Below are positions 5,811-5,822 of a stretch of 5,822 nt of DNA, in pieces. Source of the DNA: an uncultured Rikenella sp. (lineage in GTDB: Bacteria > Bacteroidota > Bacteroidia > Bacteroidales > Rikenellaceae); the NCBI GenBank assembly GCA_910577885.1, contig CAJTNK010000045.1:1-5822 (forward strand), read 5' to 3'. Under the pieces are notes generated by a model that was not told the origin of the DNA, searched no databases, and saw only the letters and a program-made list of their open reading frames with translations. The position numbers and the translations under genes were made by a program. Positions within the stretch are counted from its first letter, which is position 1, and the number at the start of each line of letters is the position of its first letter.

Positions 5811-5822
5811 TAAGCCATCCGG

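Noticed and set aside
1..5822. CRISPR array, tRNA, rRNA or riboswitch
   Set aside because: No regularly spaced short direct repeats, no tRNA-like cloverleaf or CCA end, and no known riboswitch core were seen in the gene-free stretches 1-240, 2293-2360, 3159-3206 and 5592-5822.

Overview
The window looks like chromosomal DNA from a GC-rich member of the Bacteroidales, most likely Alistipes or a close relative. This inference rests on Bacteroidales-like DnaG and class A PBP sequences, TAnnTTTG-type -7 promoter boxes in front of the outer genes, no clear Shine-Dalgarno sequences, and high-GC coding regions between AT-richer spacers. No search could be run, so the genus is a judgement.

Layout: positions 1-240 are non-coding, with a GC-rich hairpin, one arm of a long inverted repeat, and the dnaG promoter. 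Positions 241-2292 (+) encode DNA primase DnaG. A 68-bp convergent spacer follows. Positions 2361-3158 (-) encode thymidylate synthase ThyA, and 3207-5591 (-) encode a bifunctional class A penicillin-binding protein. The PBP and thyA lie head to tail with a 48-bp gap and are probably co-transcribed, PBP first. Positions 5592-5822 are non-coding, with the PBP promoter, the second repeat arm and two perfect hairpins. No stretch over 300 bases lacks a gene.

All three genes are complete, with their catalytic residues intact, and serve growth: primer synthesis for replication, dTMP supply, and septal or lateral peptidoglycan synthesis. They do not form one system. dnaG is transcribed alone towards thyA, and no folA (dihydrofolate reductase) is visible next to thyA.

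The part not explained by known genes is the flanks. Positions 75-173 and 5671-5770 are about 80% identical in inverted orientation. Each holds two copies of the 12-mer GGAGGGTACTGT (one copy has one change), 73-74 bp apart and pointing away from the genes, and each is followed outwards by hairpin-forming DNA. This looks like a dispersed intergenic repeat family. Other points of note are a near-leaderless dnaG, G-quadruplex-like tracts inside dnaG, and almost total avoidance of TTA, CTA and TCA codons. I found no clearly new gene system.
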